Assembly (NCBI RefSeq): GCF_029846635.1
Contig: NZ_JARVTG010000001.1
Span: forward strand, 3,807,001 to 3,871,000
Direction: 5' to 3'
DNA: 64,000 bases
DNA from: Pokkaliibacter sp. MBI-7
GTDB lineage: Bacteria; Pseudomonadota; Gammaproteobacteria; Pseudomonadales; Balneatricaceae
A program made the position numbers and the translations under genes. Of this stretch, positions 17,381-25,871 are shown piece after piece. The notes under the pieces were generated by a model. That model had not been told where the DNA came from and ran no database searches. It saw only the letters and a program-made list of their open reading frames with translations. Numbering within the stretch: position 1 is the stretch's first letter; each line of letters opens with the position of its first letter.

Positions 17381-18859
17381 TTACATGTCTCTGTGCTCTC
17401 GAATCGTAGCAAGTATGATGACACCAATACCGTACAATAGAAGAATTACAACGGCTGCTGTAAGTAAGTTATACATTCTGTTCGGTAGCTCTGCACTCTC
17501 CGGGAGGCTAGGGCTGTCTATCACCACAAGGTTTTTTAGTTTGCGGTAGGCATCAATACGGGCTTTCTCAAGAGAGATCAAAGCACTCTTATAGGCATCC
17601 AGAGCAAAGTCTGCGCTAATTTTCAGATCTTGATACTGAGCATTCATATCACTTAATGTGTTTTTCTTTTCTGAGCTGGCCAGTTTTGCCCGCTCCAATG
17701 CCAGTTGTTTATTAAGTGCCGCGATTTTGCTCTTGCTTTTTATTGCATCAGGTGCACTGCTACTCATGTATGACAATTGCGCTTTAAGATCTGCTTCAGC
17801 CTGGACCAGCTGTGCCTCAAGCTGGTTCACATTTCCCTGCATGGCGGCACCATCTTGCTCTGGGCTAAATAATCCAAACTTTTGCTGGAAATCTATTACG
17901 TCTTTTTGACTACCTCTAAGTAAGTCTTGTGAGCGCTTAAGTTCTCCTTCAACAAAACTTACCTGTTCTCTCGCTAAGTTTTGGCTTATTTGGTTAATGA
18001 ACCATTCGCTACGTTTAATTATTGCCTGTACGACTTCCTGAGAGTATTCAGGAGTGAAAGCCTGCACCTGAACGTTTAGAACACCTGATACAGTATCAAT
18101 ATCTGCTGATACATGATTTTTGTAGTATTGATACATATCTTCCTTGTTGAAGAACGTCCATGCTTTACTTAAAGGATCAGCACCGCTGTTTTCATAGTGG
18201 TTTCTAAGATGAAGTTCGCTCTCGAGATACTTCATCATATCTCTGGACAACACGTATTCCTGAACTAAGAGAAGGTCGCTGTTCCCTGACTTTCCTAATG
18301 CGCTTCCAAGTAATGATAGCTCGCCTGTAGCTGTACTAAGCTCATCCGATTGCTTAACGATCACACTGGCATAGCTTACATATCTATCTGACTCGATAAC
18401 GAGAAGGTAGGTTGCTATCAAAAGTATTGGTAGAACCACTAATAATAAAAAGGGGCGTTTCCACCACGTCTTTTTATCCTGTTGTTCCGGTCTAGCGTGA
18501 TTACTTGGAAATATAATAGGAGGCTCCGTATTCGGAGCTTGTGCTTTATTTGCAGGCTGCTGTGCCGGAGGCTTGTTCGCCTGTTGTTGCTGAGCTGGGT
18601 TCGAGGGCTGCTGTGCCGGAGGCTTGTTCGCCTGTTGTTGCTGAGCTGGGTTCGAGGGCTGCTGTGCCGGAGGCTTGTTCGCCTGTTGTTGCTGAGCTGG
18701 GCTCGACGGTTGCTGTGCCAGAGGTTTGTTCGCCTGTTGTTGCTGGGCTGGGCTTGCAGGTTGCTGTGTTGGGGGTTTGTTCACCTGTTGCGACTCTGCT
18801 GTACCACCTGCAGGCCGTTGTCCTGTCTCCGTTGTACTTTGATTTGAAATTTGGCTCAT
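17381..18859 (-). CDS. kpsE: KpsE-type polysaccharide co-polymerase/export protein with repeated N-terminus
   Basis: This 492-residue inner-membrane protein belongs to the KpsE/BexC/CtrB (Wzz-like) family, which links the KpsMT transporter to the outer-membrane KpsD channel. Residues 22-106 form a cytoplasmic head of five 17-residue Gln/Pro/Ala-rich repeats. TM1 is at about 137-156 (FLLLVVLPILLIATYLLVIE). A long, probably coiled-coil periplasmic region follows (about 290-430). TM2 is at about 463-485, with a short tail IREHRDM. Ordinary KpsE is nearer 380 residues, so the head accounts for the excess. It sits 57 bases after kpsT. The family call is firm; the symbol follows from kpsM, kpsT and kpsD being in the same locus. 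Confidence 0.85.
   Translation of the reverse strand: MSQISNQSTTETGQRPAGGTAESQQVNKPPTQQPASPAQQQQANKPLAQQPSSPAQQQQANKPPAQQPSNPAQQQQANKPPAQQPSNPAQQQQANKPPAQQPANKAQAPNTEPPIIFPSNHARPEQQDKKTWWKRPFLLLVVLPILLIATYLLVIESDRYVSYASVIVKQSDELSTATGELSLLGSALGKSGNSDLLLVQEYVLSRDMMKYLESELHLRNHYENSGADPLSKAWTFFNKEDMYQYYKNHVSADIDTVSGVLNVQVQAFTPEYSQEVVQAIIKRSEWFINQISQNLAREQVSFVEGELKRSQDLLRGSQKDVIDFQQKFGLFSPEQDGAAMQGNVNQLEAQLVQAEADLKAQLSYMSSSAPDAIKSKSKIAALNKQLALERAKLASSEKKNTLSDMNAQYQDLKISADFALDAYKSALISLEKARIDAYRKLKNLVVIDSPSLPESAELPNRMYNLLTAAVVILLLYGIGVIILATIREHRDM
18542..18796. repeat. Five tandem 51-base repeats inside kpsE
   Basis: Five units of 17 codons encode variants of QQQQANKPPAQQPSNPA (residues 22-106). 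The middle units are nearly identical in DNA, and the one nearest the start codon is the most diverged. The unit length keeps the frame, so copy number can change without breaking the gene. Confidence 0.9.
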
Positions 18860-18916
18860 AAATATTAGTCGTTGAATTAGCCTGTAATGGTGAAATCGTG
18901 TTTATGAAAGTACACT

Positions 18917-19567
18917 CTAGAGTGCATTGTAAATGGTGATGGCTCTATCAATACTTTCGTAAAATGTCATCTTGCCATCATCCAAAACAATGCCACAGTC
19001 ACAGAACTCTTTTAGCAGTCCTGGGGCATGAGAAACCATGATAACATTTGCAGTTTCCCGTTTTTGATTTAATGCCACCCTTGCTTTTTTCTGAAATCGT
19101 GGGTCGCCTACAGATGTAATTTCGTCCAGAAGATAGGTGTCAAAATCAAACGCCATGGATATAGCGAACGCTAAGCGGCTTTTCATGCCAGAGGAATACA
19201 TTCTTACAGGAAGGTCATAATTGTAACCAAGTTCAGAAAAATCCTGTGCGAAGCTTTCTATCTCTTTTATATTTTGAGCTCCATGTACTCGAGCTACAAA
19301 GCGAGTTCCTTCCCTACCTGTCATCATTGGGTGGAGGCCTGCAGAGAGAGCAAGAGGCCAGGAGATACGCTGATCTGTGACTATTTCTCCTTTGTCAGGG
19401 AAATCTATTCCTCCTAGTAGCCGTAGTAATGTTGATTTACCCGCACCGTTTCTACCGAGTATTCCTATATTTCTTCGACCAGGTATTGTTGTAGTAATGT
19501 CTTTAATAACATATTTCCTACCTAGGCTTGTAGGATAGTACTTTGTGACATTAATTAGCTCTATCAT
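18917..19567 (-). CDS. kpsT: Capsule ABC exporter, ATP-binding subunit
   Basis: This 216-residue ATPase matches KpsT in length. Walker A is GRNGAGKST (38-46), the ABC signature SSGMKSR (125-131) and Walker B YLLDE (145-149). MVSHAPGLL holds the switch His. The start used is the ATG at 19565-19567, which overlaps the kpsM stop as ATGA. A longer in-frame reading upstream lies inside kpsM and is not credible. It lacks the C-terminal glycan-binding domain found in many Wzt proteins, which argues for a capsule-type system. Confidence 0.92.
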   Translation of the reverse strand: MIELINVTKYYPTSLGRKYVIKDITTTIPGRRNIGILGRNGAGKSTLLRLLGGIDFPDKGEIVTDQRISWPLALSAGLHPMMTGREGTRFVARVHGAQNIKEIESFAQDFSELGYNYDLPVRMYSSGMKSRLAFAISMAFDFDTYLLDEITSVGDPRFQKKARVALNQKRETANVIMVSHAPGLLKEFCDCGIVLDDGKMTFYESIDRAITIYNAL

Positions 19568-20352
19568 GATGCGACTATTCTCTTCCATTCTAGTCGATAT
19601 AGAGAAAGGCCGAGGAAAAATATCAGTGTTGACCAAAAGCCTAGGTAGTAAATGCTACCCCCTGCGCTGGTAAAACTATTATAGCAGGCGGCTCTTGCCA
19701 TCTCGGTACCATGAAGGATAGGGTTCCAGTCGACATAATGTCGATATTGTTGTGGTATCTCATCTAGAGAAAAGAAAACTCCTGAGACAAATAACAGCGG
19801 GCGCATAGCTATGTCGAGAAATTTCTCGGATTCAGGAATCCTACTTTGAAGTATACAGAAACACATACCCAAGCCTAATCCAAAAATAATAAGAAAAATA
19901 ATGCTAGAGATAAGTAGTAGCGGATCATGTATTTGTACGTCTATTCCTATCCACGAGAAAGAAATAAATAGTATTATTAAAACAAAAAATAAAACTAAGC
20001 TTTCCAAAAGTGCTCTTGCTAGGATCGCATCTATCGGTTTTACTTGTCTGTATCCGAATAGGCCTTGGCTAGCTTTTATTGCTCCACTAACTTGACTTTG
20101 TACTTTTGAAAAAAAATTGAAAGGTATGTAACCTAACATAAAAAAAACTGGGAAAGGAATTCCTTGTATGCTATGCGCTCCCATTATGCTTCTGAATACA
20201 CTCATCATAATAATGAATGCTAATGGATCAATGATAGCCCAGCCTATGCCTAGACGAAAGACACCAAAGCGTCCTTTTAGCTCTCTGATGAATATGGCAA
20301 ATATTACATCTCGTACAATTATTGCAGGGTTTCGCTGCTTTAAGTGTGTCAT
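19564..20352 (-). CDS. kpsM: Capsule ABC exporter, membrane subunit
   Basis: This 262-residue ABC-2 type permease has about six membrane spans (for example LGIGWAIIDPLAFIIMMSVF, LESLVLFFVLIILFISF, LLISSIIFLIIFGLGLGM). The usual cytoplasmic start, FIRELKGRFG, is present. The ATG at 20350-20352 overlaps the preceding stop as ATGA. An upstream TTG at 20427 would add 25 unlikely residues. With KpsT it moves the finished glycan across the inner membrane toward KpsE and KpsD. Confidence 0.92.
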   Translation of the reverse strand: MTHLKQRNPAIIVRDVIFAIFIRELKGRFGVFRLGIGWAIIDPLAFIIMMSVFRSIMGAHSIQGIPFPVFFMLGYIPFNFFSKVQSQVSGAIKASQGLFGYRQVKPIDAILARALLESLVLFFVLIILFISFSWIGIDVQIHDPLLLISSIIFLIIFGLGLGMCFCILQSRIPESEKFLDIAMRPLLFVSGVFFSLDEIPQQYRHYVDWNPILHGTEMARAACYNSFTSAGGSIYYLGFWSTLIFFLGLSLYRLEWKRIVAS

Positions 20353-21425
20353 ATATTTTTGCTTATTAAAGATGGCGTATGTAATGTAGATATTATTGTA
20401 CACAGTTCCTCGCAGACATCTTTCCAATTCGATGCTTTTTCCTTCATGCGCAAACGCATTTTCTCTCTTAAATGATCATCATCTGCAAGGGTAATTATTC
20501 TTTTTGCTAGTCGATCATTTATAGCATCGAACCAAATGGCATCATGATCATCTTGTGTGTACTGTGGTATCTCCCCACTTGGCCGCACTACTGGAATTGT
20601 TCCCTGCTGCATTGCCTCCATTACCACCATGGCCATACCTTCGTTGGGAGAGGGCTGTAGCAGATAGTCATAGCCAGCAAGAATAGTGCTTATTTCGGAA
20701 GGGTTGCGTGATCCAAAAAAATGTATTTGCTCTTCCACACCATATTGTTTCGCCATGAACTGAAGCTTTCTTAATGCTCCCTCATCTGGCCCATAGCAGT
20801 CTAAATGCCAGAGTTGTTTTAGACGTTTTAGAGCGACTATTAATTGGATGCCTTGCTCAAGACCTTTTTGTGTTGCTAGTCTGCCTATATAAACTAGGCG
20901 TTTTTGCTTTCGAACGCCAGTTAGCTGTGGCTGCTGGATAATATGATGGAGGTGCTCAATGCGTATATTGCTAAATTGCCTGATAAACTCAGCTGTTGCT
21001 TGTGAGTCGGTAAAGCAATAGTTTGCATTCTTCAGGCTGAAGATTGTTGCTGTCTTATCCAGAAAGTGGGAGAAGCGCGTGTTGTGGAAACACGTAACTG
21101 TTTTATAGTTTTCCTTGCGACTCATCCATATTAGAGGCTGTGCGCGCCAAAGCGATGCCATAAGCCAGTCAGGGGCTATTTCTTTAATTTTATGCATTGC
21201 CCTGAAGTATGTATTGGGTTGATGTTTTTTTCCATTAAGAATGTGCAAGCGAGGGAGAGCATGTGGTGGTAATTGTTCTACCAGGTCTGTATCGGCTTGT
21301 TCAATAACTAGAAGATGATATTCCACCCCTTGTAGTGGGCTTTGTAAGAGGTGCATTGCCACACGTTCTACACCTCCTACTTTCAGTTCTGGTATGGCAT
21401 GAATAACTTTAATGATTTGATTCAT
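20349..21425 (-). CDS. Group 1 (GT4-like) glycosyltransferase
   Basis: This 358-residue GT-B enzyme has an N-terminal domain with VIHAIPELKVGGVERVAMHL, the acceptor-side loop of the family. The C-terminal domain has RLVYIGRLATQKGLEQGI and PSPNEGMAMVVMEAMQQGTIP, the E-x7-E donor-binding motif. It adds a sugar from a nucleotide donor during chain assembly; donor and linkage are unknown. It starts inside the end of the previous gene (17-base overlap) and its stop overlaps kpsM by four bases, so the block is translationally coupled. Confidence 0.85.
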   Translation of the reverse strand: MNQIIKVIHAIPELKVGGVERVAMHLLQSPLQGVEYHLLVIEQADTDLVEQLPPHALPRLHILNGKKHQPNTYFRAMHKIKEIAPDWLMASLWRAQPLIWMSRKENYKTVTCFHNTRFSHFLDKTATIFSLKNANYCFTDSQATAEFIRQFSNIRIEHLHHIIQQPQLTGVRKQKRLVYIGRLATQKGLEQGIQLIVALKRLKQLWHLDCYGPDEGALRKLQFMAKQYGVEEQIHFFGSRNPSEISTILAGYDYLLQPSPNEGMAMVVMEAMQQGTIPVVRPSGEIPQYTQDDHDAIWFDAINDRLAKRIITLADDDHLREKMRLRMKEKASNWKDVCEELCTIISTLHTPSLISKNI

Positions 21426-22560
21426 AGTCCACCAGATTGAGAAATTCCTTGATGATTCGTTCGGGTTTATAATGATCTAGCATGCAATTACACTCATCGC
21501 ATGTTGGAGGATGTAATGAGTACTGGTTTATCGACTCGGCAAGTACGCTGAGCTTTCTGATTGGTACTAGTTTTGCCAGCTTGCAATTTGCCACTGCTTC
21601 TCTAGCCCCGCTGCATGCAGTAGCAAGTACAGGTGTATGCAAAAGTAATGCTTCAATTAATACGGTTGGTAAACCTTCATAGTCTGATGAAAGAATGAGC
21701 AAACGTGCATGCTTCATCAGTTGGTAAGGGTTTTCTACATGACCCAAAAAAATTACCCGATGATTAATTCGTAATCTTCTTGCTAGTCTCTGCAGTAGTT
21801 TTAACTGGATACCATCACCGGCTATAACCAGTGGTAATTCGCAACTGCTCATCGAGTAAGCTTTGAGTAGCCGATCAAAACGTTTTTGTGGGGCTAGCCG
21901 ACCAACGGCTAGCAGATATTGTTTCTCTATAAGCTTTGCGGGTAGCGGACGATCCAGTTTTGCGAGAGATGTAATTGCAGCACTATTAATCACATTTGGT
22001 AGGACGCTGAGCTGATGTTTTTCTACATGCAGATACTTACTTAAGTCATTCCTTACCGCTTTTGACACTGCAATCGTTGACCGATCAACGAGTGCTCTGC
22101 TCATTACGTGTCGGTTGATCCAGCTTGGTAGCCACCAGGTGGCTTTCAAATGCTTGCTTTTTTTATTGTGAATAACTGGAAAGCACTTTGCTTCTTTGAC
22201 TTTAGAAAAAAGTATTTTTGAGTAATGACAATGTAGCAATATGTGCGTGTAGCCTTCTTTTTTAATAAGGTGGTCGAGCTGTGCACTTTTCTTTTCTGCT
22301 TTTAATGAGTAGTAGGCAAGGCTGCCTACCGTGTATTTTGCTAGTTTTCTAACATATTTCACTATCGGGTTCTGGCGCTTCATTAGCCCCGAACTGCCTA
22401 GTGAATGAAGCTGTATGTCTATACGTAATGGGTATTCGGTCTTTTCCAGTACGATAATATCTGATGTTATGCCGCGGTCACTTAGCGTCTCGCATAGATT
22501 TATTACTGCTTTGGTAACTCCATTACCGTCAAGTCTATTTACCACGTGAGCAATTTTCAT
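21409..22560 (-). CDS. Group 1 (GT4-like) glycosyltransferase
   Basis: This 383-residue GT-B enzyme starts IAHVVNRLDGNGVTKAVINL, the glycine-rich N-terminal loop. It has LLAVGRLAPQKRFDRLLKA at the second domain and SSDYEGLPTVLIEALLLHTP as the E-x7-E motif. The N-terminal half contains many basic residues, suggesting peripheral contact with the membrane. It overlaps the GT2 gene upstream by four bases and the next glycosyltransferase by 17. Substrate unknown. Confidence 0.85.
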   Translation of the reverse strand: MKIAHVVNRLDGNGVTKAVINLCETLSDRGITSDIIVLEKTEYPLRIDIQLHSLGSSGLMKRQNPIVKYVRKLAKYTVGSLAYYSLKAEKKSAQLDHLIKKEGYTHILLHCHYSKILFSKVKEAKCFPVIHNKKSKHLKATWWLPSWINRHVMSRALVDRSTIAVSKAVRNDLSKYLHVEKHQLSVLPNVINSAAITSLAKLDRPLPAKLIEKQYLLAVGRLAPQKRFDRLLKAYSMSSCELPLVIAGDGIQLKLLQRLARRLRINHRVIFLGHVENPYQLMKHARLLILSSDYEGLPTVLIEALLLHTPVLATACSGAREAVANCKLAKLVPIRKLSVLAESINQYSLHPPTCDECNCMLDHYKPERIIKEFLNLVDYESNH

Positions 22561-23624
22561 TTTTCTTTCTTGCCGCTATTGCATCTAGCGATGACTCTGT
22601 ACGGCATGCTGCGAATCAGCTGCAGGACATCCGTCAAGATTGAGCGCCATCCTGCTCCATGGCTGAAATAGAGGCCATGTCGTGACCATTTGAGAACTTC
22701 TTTTAGGCCCTCGTAGGGGGGGATTCTTTGCTCTATAACGGCCAAGCGAAATGTCTGAAAGCGCAATACCACATTTAATTTTTCACGAAAGTCGACTGGA
22801 AAACGCTTGTCTTCAATAAGCTGAGAGAATATTTCCAGGCGCTGGTAGAAGTCTTTCGGAAATTTATCTCGCGGTTTCCACAATGCTCGCCAGACTTTCT
22901 GTAAAGGTGATATGTAGTGAGCTCCTAAGGTATTCATGTCATGTTGCCGATACTGAATCAGTTGCCGGTCTATACACACCAAGCCATTCTGCAATGCTGC
23001 ATTCAATGCTAACCAGGCGTCATGCGGATAGCACTTGGGGAATGGCATACTGGCTAGTGAAAAGTCTCTTCTGAATGCAACAGTGGCACCTGTTACAACG
23101 TTATGCCTCGACAACACCTCCAGAGAATGGCCATTACATAGTTGGTGTTGACGTACAACGTTAAAATTGACACAGCTCCATAAGTCGGGACTTAGCGGTT
23201 TTGATCTATCAGATATTCTGGCGGCATTACTAAAACTTAAAAGAGTGTTCGGTGCTAGCATATAGCTAAGTTGGACAGCCGCTTTTTCGGGAACCCAGAT
23301 GTCATCCTGGTCACTAAGAAAAATATACTCATTGCGGCATAGCTTTATTGCTTGTTCAAAGTTAGCTATATATCCCAGATTTTCGCTATTTCTGAACAGT
23401 CGTATGTTTAGATACGGGTTGTCTTGCGAAAACTTATCAATCAGCTTTAGCGTATGGTCGGTTGATCCATCATCACAGATAACGACTTCATCAGGTTTTA
23501 AATGTTGATCAGCGATGCTTTGTAGCTGCTGTTCGATGAAGCGAGCGCCATTGTAGGTGCAGAGTGCCACAGAATAGGGGACTAACTCTGTATCTGGGAG
23601 AGTTCTCTCTGGCATTAGGCTCAT
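22557..23624 (-). CDS. GT2 family glycosyltransferase
   Basis: This 355-residue GT-A enzyme carries YSVALCTYNGARFIEQQLQS at the N-terminus and VVICDDGSTDHTLKLI, whose aspartates bind the nucleotide. FLSDQDDIWVPEK carries the DxD metal site. The C-terminal 100 residues are basic with no membrane span. It is the first glycosyltransferase after the kpsD stem-loop and overlaps the next gene as ATGA. It resembles rhamnosyl-type GT2 enzymes in layout, but that is inference only. Confidence 0.85.
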   Translation of the reverse strand: MSLMPERTLPDTELVPYSVALCTYNGARFIEQQLQSIADQHLKPDEVVICDDGSTDHTLKLIDKFSQDNPYLNIRLFRNSENLGYIANFEQAIKLCRNEYIFLSDQDDIWVPEKAAVQLSYMLAPNTLLSFSNAARISDRSKPLSPDLWSCVNFNVVRQHQLCNGHSLEVLSRHNVVTGATVAFRRDFSLASMPFPKCYPHDAWLALNAALQNGLVCIDRQLIQYRQHDMNTLGAHYISPLQKVWRALWKPRDKFPKDFYQRLEIFSQLIEDKRFPVDFREKLNVVLRFQTFRLAVIEQRIPPYEGLKEVLKWSRHGLYFSHGAGWRSILTDVLQLIRSMPYRVIARCNSGKKEK

Positions 23625-23643
23625 GCGACTTGCCGTAGATTAG

Positions 23644-23682
23644 TTAACCCAGAGGGGAATACATAGATCTCCTCTGGGTTAA
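23644..23682. other. Strong stem-loop just after kpsD
   Basis: TTAACCCAGAGG and CCTCTGGGTTAA form a perfect 12-base-pair stem with a 15-base loop, six bases past the kpsD stop. On the minus strand no T-run follows. On the plus strand TTAATTTTGG does, but no plus-strand gene is present to need it. It could be an RNA processing or stability element splitting the operon, or a pause site whose effect RfaH counters. Confidence 0.55.
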
Positions 23683-23688
23683 TTTTGG

Positions 23689-25338
23689 TTAGAAGTTCAG
23701 AGCGATTTTCGCTGCTACGGCAATTTGATAAATGATCTGCGTGATGTCTTTCACCGCTTGCATATTTTTGGCATCTACCTTTGGCAGTACCAGCAACTGA
23801 TCACCAGGACGAAGGGTGGATTTCTGGTTGAAATCTACCAGGCCATTAGCATGCACAATGGCGATGCGCTCAATATCTGCACGTTCAGTGTATCCTCCAG
23901 CCCAGGCAATATAGTCTTCCAATTTGGCCTTGGGATTGAATACTACTGCCTGAGGCATCAGTACTTCCCCGCCAACTTGTACCAGGTCACTTTTCTGCGG
24001 AATGACTACTCTATCTCCCTGTTCAAGCAAGATATTGGCAACACTCCCATTTTGCGACACAACAACTGTGCCTTTGGGAATGATTTGCTGTGCACGTTTT
24101 ACAAAATCACTTACCAGTCCTGCCTCTTCTGTACGGATTCTGGCTTCGCCTTCAGAAGAGGCGGGTGCTGTATAAACGCTGCGCTCCAGGCGCTGCAGCG
24201 CTTGATCGATCATTTCTTTTTGCTTAGTAGCTACACTTGCTCGTTCTATGTAGATCGATTGCACATCGGCAAGCGCCGGATCTATGGCTACGTGATCAAG
24301 CAAATCCTGAAGATGAGTGTCTTTCTTGACTGTGTAAGTGGATGGGCCTAGATAGCTGCCCTGGATCAGTATATCGATGACCTGTGGTTTCAGGTCTGCA
24401 TTGAAAGTGACGGTGTCGCCATCTTCGAGGTCAAAACTATTAAAGCGTGGGTAAGCAAGGTAAACAGAGAAGGGGACAGAGCTTCGAGACCCTTCAACAC
24501 CAACATGACTGATCTTGGCCAGAGGTCGGGCGTATTTGGTGAGTTCGCTACCGAGTGCAGTAGCGGTAGCGAACTCAAAGCGGAATGGGTTTCGTACGCC
24601 ACCTTCGACTGTCACTGTTGAACCCTGAGGTTTTACCAGAATAACGTCCTGATCTTTAAAGCTAAAGTTAGGAAGGAAGCCCTGGCGCAAGAACTCGTAC
24701 AGGTCGACATCCAGTACAGGGTTGTTGTTCCGAAGAATGACTATGTGACGATAGCTACCGCGCTCAGAATCTATGCCGCCTGCGCGGATCAGAAAGTAAA
24801 GCAGACTGTCGGAGGCCATACCCGCATACTGACCCGGGCGTAGTACAGGCCCAGTAACAAATACGCTAACGGGGGTTGCAGTGAGCAGGTTGACGTAAAC
24901 GTTGACGTTGTTAGGGTATACCGCCTCAATTTTGGAGGTTACTAATGCATTCAGCTTGCTTGCAGGTGTATTTCCTACTGTGATGGGGCCGACTTCGGGA
25001 ATGAATACATTACCTTGTGAGTCAACGGTTACCGTTTCACTCAGTGTAATGGCTCCCCATGCCTGCACGGCGATCTTGTCACCGGGGGCGATGAGGTAGC
25101 TCTCATTGAGACCATCGTTGCGTTCTGCGTCAGATCCACCCAGAAACAAGTTAGCGCCAAAAGGAGGGGGGAGGCCTTTCTCTGCTGATGGGAGTACTGA
25201 GGATGTGGCGGTTGCGCTTGCTACTGGCTGAGACAGGTTGGGTACAGTGGTGTCTGCAGCAAAGCTGATTTGCATTGTTGTCGAGAACAACAGTCCTACT
25301 GAAAGCAGAGCGCAACGTAGAGATGAAAAGCGGCTCAT
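23689..25338 (-). CDS. kpsD: Outer-membrane polysaccharide exporter (KpsD/Wza family)
   Basis: This 549-residue protein has a signal peptide (LLSVGLLFSTTMQISFAA, cleavage likely near residue 28) without a lipobox cysteine. After a short linker comes the polysaccharide export domain (YLIAPGDKIAVQAWG, VFIPEVGPITVGN). Several SLBB-like units follow (VFVTGPVLRPGQYAG, VEGGVRNPFRFEF, VGGEVLMPQAVVF). The length matches KpsD (about 560) rather than lipoprotein Wza (about 380). It would form the outer-membrane end of the channel with KpsE. The ribosome binding site AGGA is about 7 bases upstream. A stem-loop follows the stop. Confidence 0.88.
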   Translation of the reverse strand: MSRFSSLRCALLSVGLLFSTTMQISFAADTTVPNLSQPVASATATSSVLPSAEKGLPPPFGANLFLGGSDAERNDGLNESYLIAPGDKIAVQAWGAITLSETVTVDSQGNVFIPEVGPITVGNTPASKLNALVTSKIEAVYPNNVNVYVNLLTATPVSVFVTGPVLRPGQYAGMASDSLLYFLIRAGGIDSERGSYRHIVILRNNNPVLDVDLYEFLRQGFLPNFSFKDQDVILVKPQGSTVTVEGGVRNPFRFEFATATALGSELTKYARPLAKISHVGVEGSRSSVPFSVYLAYPRFNSFDLEDGDTVTFNADLKPQVIDILIQGSYLGPSTYTVKKDTHLQDLLDHVAIDPALADVQSIYIERASVATKQKEMIDQALQRLERSVYTAPASSEGEARIRTEEAGLVSDFVKRAQQIIPKGTVVVSQNGSVANILLEQGDRVVIPQKSDLVQVGGEVLMPQAVVFNPKAKLEDYIAWAGGYTERADIERIAIVHANGLVDFNQKSTLRPGDQLLVLPKVDAKNMQAVKDITQIIYQIAVAAKIALNF

Positions 25339-25361
25339 TGGGGATTCCTGTGTCCTGACTC

Positions 25362-25793
25362 TTATTGAAGTGAGCTGCTACTGAAGCCGCTCAGGTTGGC
25401 ATCACTATCCACAGATGTGTTGCCACTGCCCATGCTGGCTACAACGTCTTTGGTTTTGAACCACTTTAGTCCCCATGGCTCACGGCATACGCTGAGTTGT
25501 GGTGAGCTGGCAGTGGGGGTGCTGGCATCAAGCATGAAGCAATTCAGGCCACTGGCTGATGAGTACTTTTTAGAGACGACATAGGTGTCGTTATCTATGG
25601 CGATAGGTTGGCCAACACTAGCGACTTCAAGATTGCTTGAGACGTTGTCAGTGACGAGTTGTAAATCAGTTCGTTGAGTGTGATCAATTAAGGCTCTAGA
25701 GGCGACCAGAGTCGGAGGGGTGTTGCTGCATCCGGCCACTATCAGCAGCACGCTGAAAGGTGCTGCCCATGAAATTTTTAATAGTTTGCTCAT
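25362..25793 (-). CDS. Small predicted lipoprotein of unknown function
   Basis: This 143-residue protein has a lipoprotein signal ending LLIVAGCS, with Cys22 as the lipidated residue. The next residues (SNTP) contain no aspartate at +2, so the outer membrane is the likely destination. Only two other cysteines exist, C85 and C103, and could form a disulfide in the periplasm. The region VGQPIAIDNDTYVVSKKYSSASGLNCFML to SVCREPWGLKWF looks like a compact conserved core, followed by a Ser/Gly-rich tail. I do not recognise the family. It lies 23 bases before kpsD, so a helper role in export or channel assembly is plausible. Confidence 0.6.
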   Translation of the reverse strand: MSKLLKISWAAPFSVLLIVAGCSNTPPTLVASRALIDHTQRTDLQLVTDNVSSNLEVASVGQPIAIDNDTYVVSKKYSSASGLNCFMLDASTPTASSPQLSVCREPWGLKWFKTKDVVASMGSGNTSVDSDANLSGFSSSSLQ

Positions 25794-25871
25794 ATTTCAC
25801 TGCTTGGTGTTCGGTATGAAGGGGAGCTGTTGTAGTAACAGTTGCCGCTGTGAAGTGTCTTGCAGGTGCTG

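Noticed and set aside
18542..18796. Tandem repeats as a possible CRISPR array
   Set aside because: The units are contiguous, lack unique spacers and are in frame within kpsE.
18482..18847. Leu/Arg/Cys-rich repetitive open frames on the plus strand
   Set aside because: They are the reverse reading of the kpsE tandem repeats.
20353..20427. N-terminal extension of KpsM from a TTG
   Set aside because: The ATG at 20352 overlaps the previous stop as ATGA and gives normal KpsM length.
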